From Corallium rubrum (Eukaryota; Cnidaria; Anthozoa; Scleralcyonacea; Coralliidae), in the NCBI GenBank assembly GCA_964035015.1, contig OZ036007.1, positions 124,001 to 188,000 of the forward strand: a stretch of DNA of 64,000 bases, given 5' to 3'. The translations under genes were made by a program, and so were the position numbers. Numbering within the stretch: the first letter of the stretch is position 1; each line of letters opens with the position of its first letter. Positions 60,775-64,000 of this stretch are shown here, in pieces. Under the pieces are notes generated by a model that made no database searches, was not told the DNA's origin, and saw nothing but the letters and a program-made list of their open reading frames with translations.

Positions 60775-63700
60775 TCGTAAGTACAAATGTTATTGATAAT
60801 TGTACAATTATCCACCCGTTTGTTGATTGTTTTGTGGACCAAGTCCGTGTTTGTGCTCTGATTGACTCTGGTTCAATGAAATCGTTCATTAGTAAATCTG
60901 TACAGCGAACAATTGACTTTGATGACCGTAAATTAAATAAGTCGAAGAAACAGAAATGCGTTTCCATTACGGGACATAATGTAAATATTCAAGGTCATAT
61001 ATCTAGTACTGTTAAATTTTTAGGAACTCGTGCATGCTTTAACGGAGAATTTTTAGTAAGTAATAATATACCATATGATTGTGTTCTAGGCTGGGACTTC
61101 ATCAGCCAAAATAATTTGTCATTATGCAAAGATGTTAATTTAGGTACCTATATTTTAGTAGGTAAACATGGGGCTACCCCCGTCACTAACTCGCAATCGT
61201 CTACGACGACAGATCGAGCAAGGAGTAGTAGAGTCGAATCCACAAATTGTACATGTGAATTCGCAAGCCGGACGTTTGTTGTGTCAATCCCGCTTCCAAG
61301 GAAACACCGGTGTTCTTTGGTGGAGAGTGTAATGATTCCACCGCGAACTGAAATAATTTTAGAGGAGAAATTGGCCAAACATGCCAAAAGTAGCATAGGT
61401 ATGATAGAGCCACGTTCTAGCAGCAGTAATGCTGTTAGACAAGGGTTTAGTATAGCGCGTGTTGTCGTAAAACCTGACAACAGAATTGTGCCTTTGCGTG
61501 TTCTCAATGCGTCTAATAGCCCGATCGAATTGGCTGCTGGTGAGAATTTAGCATATTTTTGTCCTTTGATTGAATCGTGCCTGTCTCAACCCAACATTTG
61601 CGGGGCGGTTGGGAATAAAATGACACCACAAGTTATTTCAGATAAAATAGAGTCTATAATTGACCCGTCATTACAAGGAGAAGATAGGGGCAAGTTAGGG
61701 AATTTGCTACTTGAGTTTTCAGATGTTTTTGACGAAAGTTTAGGGCACACCAACATCTCGACACATGAAATTAACACAGGAAATAGCACACCAATTAAGC
61801 AACATCCTCGCCGCAGTCCTTATGCCCACCGTGAAGAATCTGAACGACAAATCAATGAAATGTTAGAGAAAGGCATAATTCGTGAGTCAACAAGTCCCTG
61901 GTCTAGTCCCATCATTTTAGTTAAGAAGAAAGATGGCGAAATGCGCTTTTGTATTGACTATAGAAAGCTTAATTCTGTCACTGTTGGCCACGCGCACCCT
62001 TTGCCTCGCGTTGACGACATTTTAGATTCATTAGGAAACTCGCAATATTTTTCAACACTAGACCTAAAAAGTGCCTACTGGCAAATTTCCGTTGACGAAA
62101 AAGACCGTCACAAAACTGCTTTTGTCACCCAGCGCGGCTTGTTTGAATTTAACCGAATGCCTTTCGGCCTTGTTAACGCGCCAACTACATTTCAAAGAGC
62201 CATGGATCTGGTGTTAAGTGGCCTTTCCTACGTAATCTGCTTATGTTATCTCGATGATATTATTGTATTTGGTCGTGATTTTAATGAACATTACAATAGG
62301 CTGAAAACAGTTCTAGAGAGATTGCGTTCACATAATCTTCGCGTGAAACTTGAGAAATGTACAATTGCAGCGCGACAAGTTTCATTCCTAGGTCATGTTG
62401 TTTCTGAATCTGGTATCATGCCAGATCCGGCAAAAATTGAAGCTGTCAACAACATTACTAGCCCACGCAATATCAAAGATATTCGCAGTTTTTTAGGTCT
62501 AGCTGGCTATTACCGCAAATTCATTCCTGGGTTTTCGTCTATCGCAGCGCCATTACTACAGCTGACGCAAAAAGCGGCGCAATTTAATTGGACTGATGCT
62601 TGCGAACAAGCGTTTCAGCGTTTAAAGCACTTATTATGCTCTGCCCCCATTCTGGCATATCCTGACTTCGGTCAACAGTTTATTTTGCAAACAGATGCGT
62701 CTGATTATGGCGTTGGTGCGGTGTTGTCGCAACTTGATGCGTTAGGAAATGAGAAAGTTATTGCTTATTCGTCAAAAGCGCTTTCACGAGCGGAACTATT
62801 CAACAACTGAAAAAGAAGCGTTTGCCGTAGTCTTTGGCCACAGCCCATTTTCGCGTCTATTTAGTAGGTCGCCATTTCAAACTAATTACTGATCATAATG
62901 CCTTACGCTGGCTGCACACGATGGAAGCTAAGGGTCGTTTAGCGCGGTGGATTATGGATTTACAGGAGTTTGATTTTTCAGTCGTCCACCGTGCTGGCCG
63001 CCTTCATAATAATGCAGATGCGCTCTCTCGCCTTGTACAAACTAATTCATCAGAACTTCAACCCACCACAAGCATAAAGCATGCACAGAAACCAGCGTTT
63101 GTCTCAACAATACGTGTTAAATTATCTGGTGGACGCACAGCGCTTGTTAAGTTAGAAAGCAGTAAGCCACTTATAGTTGATACAGACGGCACTTTAGTCA
63201 ATATTCATGAGCACAATAGTTGGGCTGTTTCTCCTTCACCTCCGGAGGTGAAAGAGGTCAATGCAATTACATTAAACCCAACCATGAATCTTAGGGATAG
63301 TCAACGCACTGACCCACATCTCGTATCCATAATTGACATGAAAACACGCAAATTGCCTAAACCAAATTTGACACAAACTCAGGATCTTGCATTAAAGAGT
63401 TGGCTTAGGCACTATGACCAATATTTCCTTCATGATGAAATATTATACAGAGCGCTTGGTGACAGTAACAACTCATCCACAACATGTTATGTTAATACCC
63501 TCTGGCTTACAAGCAAACATCCTCAAAACACTGCATGATGGGCCACTAGGGGGTCATCTAGGTATCACTCGTACCGAAGAACGAGTAAGGAAACGATTTT
63601 ATTGGCCTGGCATTCGAAAGACAGTAACCAAACATATTCAGTTGTGCAAAGTTTGCAATCAAAAGAACTCTCCAATTAACAGAAACACAGCCCCATTAGG

Positions 63701-64000
63701 TCACATTTCAGTTAGTCAACCTTTTACTTTCTGGGCAATGGATTACATGGGACCATTGCCAGAAACAGGTCGTAGGAACAAACACATTCTAGTTGTTGTT
63801 GACCATTTCACCAAGTGGTGTGAAGCATTTGCAACCCCAGATCAAAAAGCCAGCACAGTTGCGCCACTTTTAGTAAGCCGCATTTTATCTCGGTTTGGCC
63901 CTCCAGCAGTACTGCATTCAGACCAAGGTCGAAATTTTGAAAGCACCCTATTGCACGAAATATGTAATTTTATGGGTATTACGAAAACGCGTACAACAAG
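60775..64000 (+). pseudogene. Gypsy pol: protease, RT, RNase H, integrase
   Basis: The protease has CALIDSGSMKSFIS (about 60852-60893). The reverse transcriptase has STLDLKSAYWQI and the YLDD box (about 62248-62259), then RNase H with FILQTDASDYGVG. The frame breaks near 62810; the next frame has TDHNALRWLHT and NNADALSRL. It breaks again near 63530. The integrase then shows an HHCC finger (GHLGITR; CKVCNQKN), AMDYMGP and HSDQGRNFE, and is cut by the window end. Domain order RT-RNaseH-integrase is Ty3/gypsy. No chromodomain or envelope can be judged from here. Confidence 0.9.

Larger units (their letters stand above)
59453..64000 (+). mobile_element. Ty3/gypsy LTR retrotransposon, runs off the window
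   Basis: A 5' LTR, gag with two zinc knuckles, protease, reverse transcriptase, RNase H and integrase in Ty3/gypsy order. Frameshifts in gag and pol make this copy defective. The 3' part and second LTR lie beyond 64000. Confidence 0.93.

Overview
The window looks like one animal contig, most likely from a cnidarian (anthozoan-like). This is an inference from A+T-rich, intron-poor, transposon-packed DNA with many hairpin MITEs, Penelope-like and Ty3/gypsy elements, a cnidarian-style LINE and a Maverick/Polinton-type virus-like element. No marker gene settles the species. I see no rRNA gene, functional tRNA, CRISPR array or intact host gene. The only host-gene-like item is a broken ankyrin-repeat coding stretch at 19.7-20.2 kb.

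Layout. 0-4.6 kb: nested terminal-inverted-repeat (TIR) elements and simple repeats. 4.8-7.4 kb: a nearly intact Penelope-like retroelement (reverse transcriptase plus GIY-YIG endonuclease) with one frameshift. 7.8-10.8 kb: nested inverted-repeat elements, one flanked by TTAA. 12-19.3 kb: more nested TIR elements, a Penelope fossil and a pair of TTAA-flanked MITEs whose empty site survives in the opposite arm of the same inverted repeat. 20.3-22.4 kb: a DNA transposon with ~150-bp TIRs and a decayed ORF resembling an XPG/FEN1-like nuclease with a Cys-rich tail. 23.3-26.3 kb: a LINE (ORF1 plus endonuclease) whose ORF1 is split by two further insertions, one of them a near-perfect palindrome. 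27.4-28.7 kb: a 5'-truncated Penelope element abutting the left side of the large element.

28.7-44.5 kb: the centre of interest, a ~15.8-kb Polinton/adintovirus-like element, visibly richer in G+C than its surroundings, with tightly packed intronless genes. Leftward genes: integrase with chromodomain, penton-like minor capsid protein, a coiled-coil membrane protein, the major capsid protein, a packaging ATPase and a truncated ORF. Rightward genes: a large tail-anchored protein (in-frame stop), a LamG/concanavalin-like protein, small membrane proteins, a PD-(D/E)XK-type nuclease, a zinc-ribbon protein with a -1 slippery heptamer, protein-primed-type DNA polymerase B (one frameshift) and a second membrane protein. 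A deoxynucleoside kinase gene (one frameshift) lies on the opposite strand inside the rightward block. Almost every gene starts at a short AGTAT/TATA-ATG motif touching the start codon, resembling start-codon-proximal late promoters of large DNA viruses. Together the genes cover integration, replication, nucleotide supply, capsid building and packaging, but several breaks and the lost left end say this copy is dead or dying. No adenain-like protease is visible in the retained part.

44.5-51.7 kb: non-coding repeats, hairpins, poly-G and TA tracts. 51.7-59.2 kb: satellite DNA: a ~110-bp tandem repeat carrying a palindrome, then a ~124-bp tandem repeat with higher-order structure, split by a 1.4-kb TTAA-flanked element. 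59.45-64 kb: a Ty3/gypsy LTR retrotransposon (5' LTR, gag, pol) with several frameshifts that runs off the window end.
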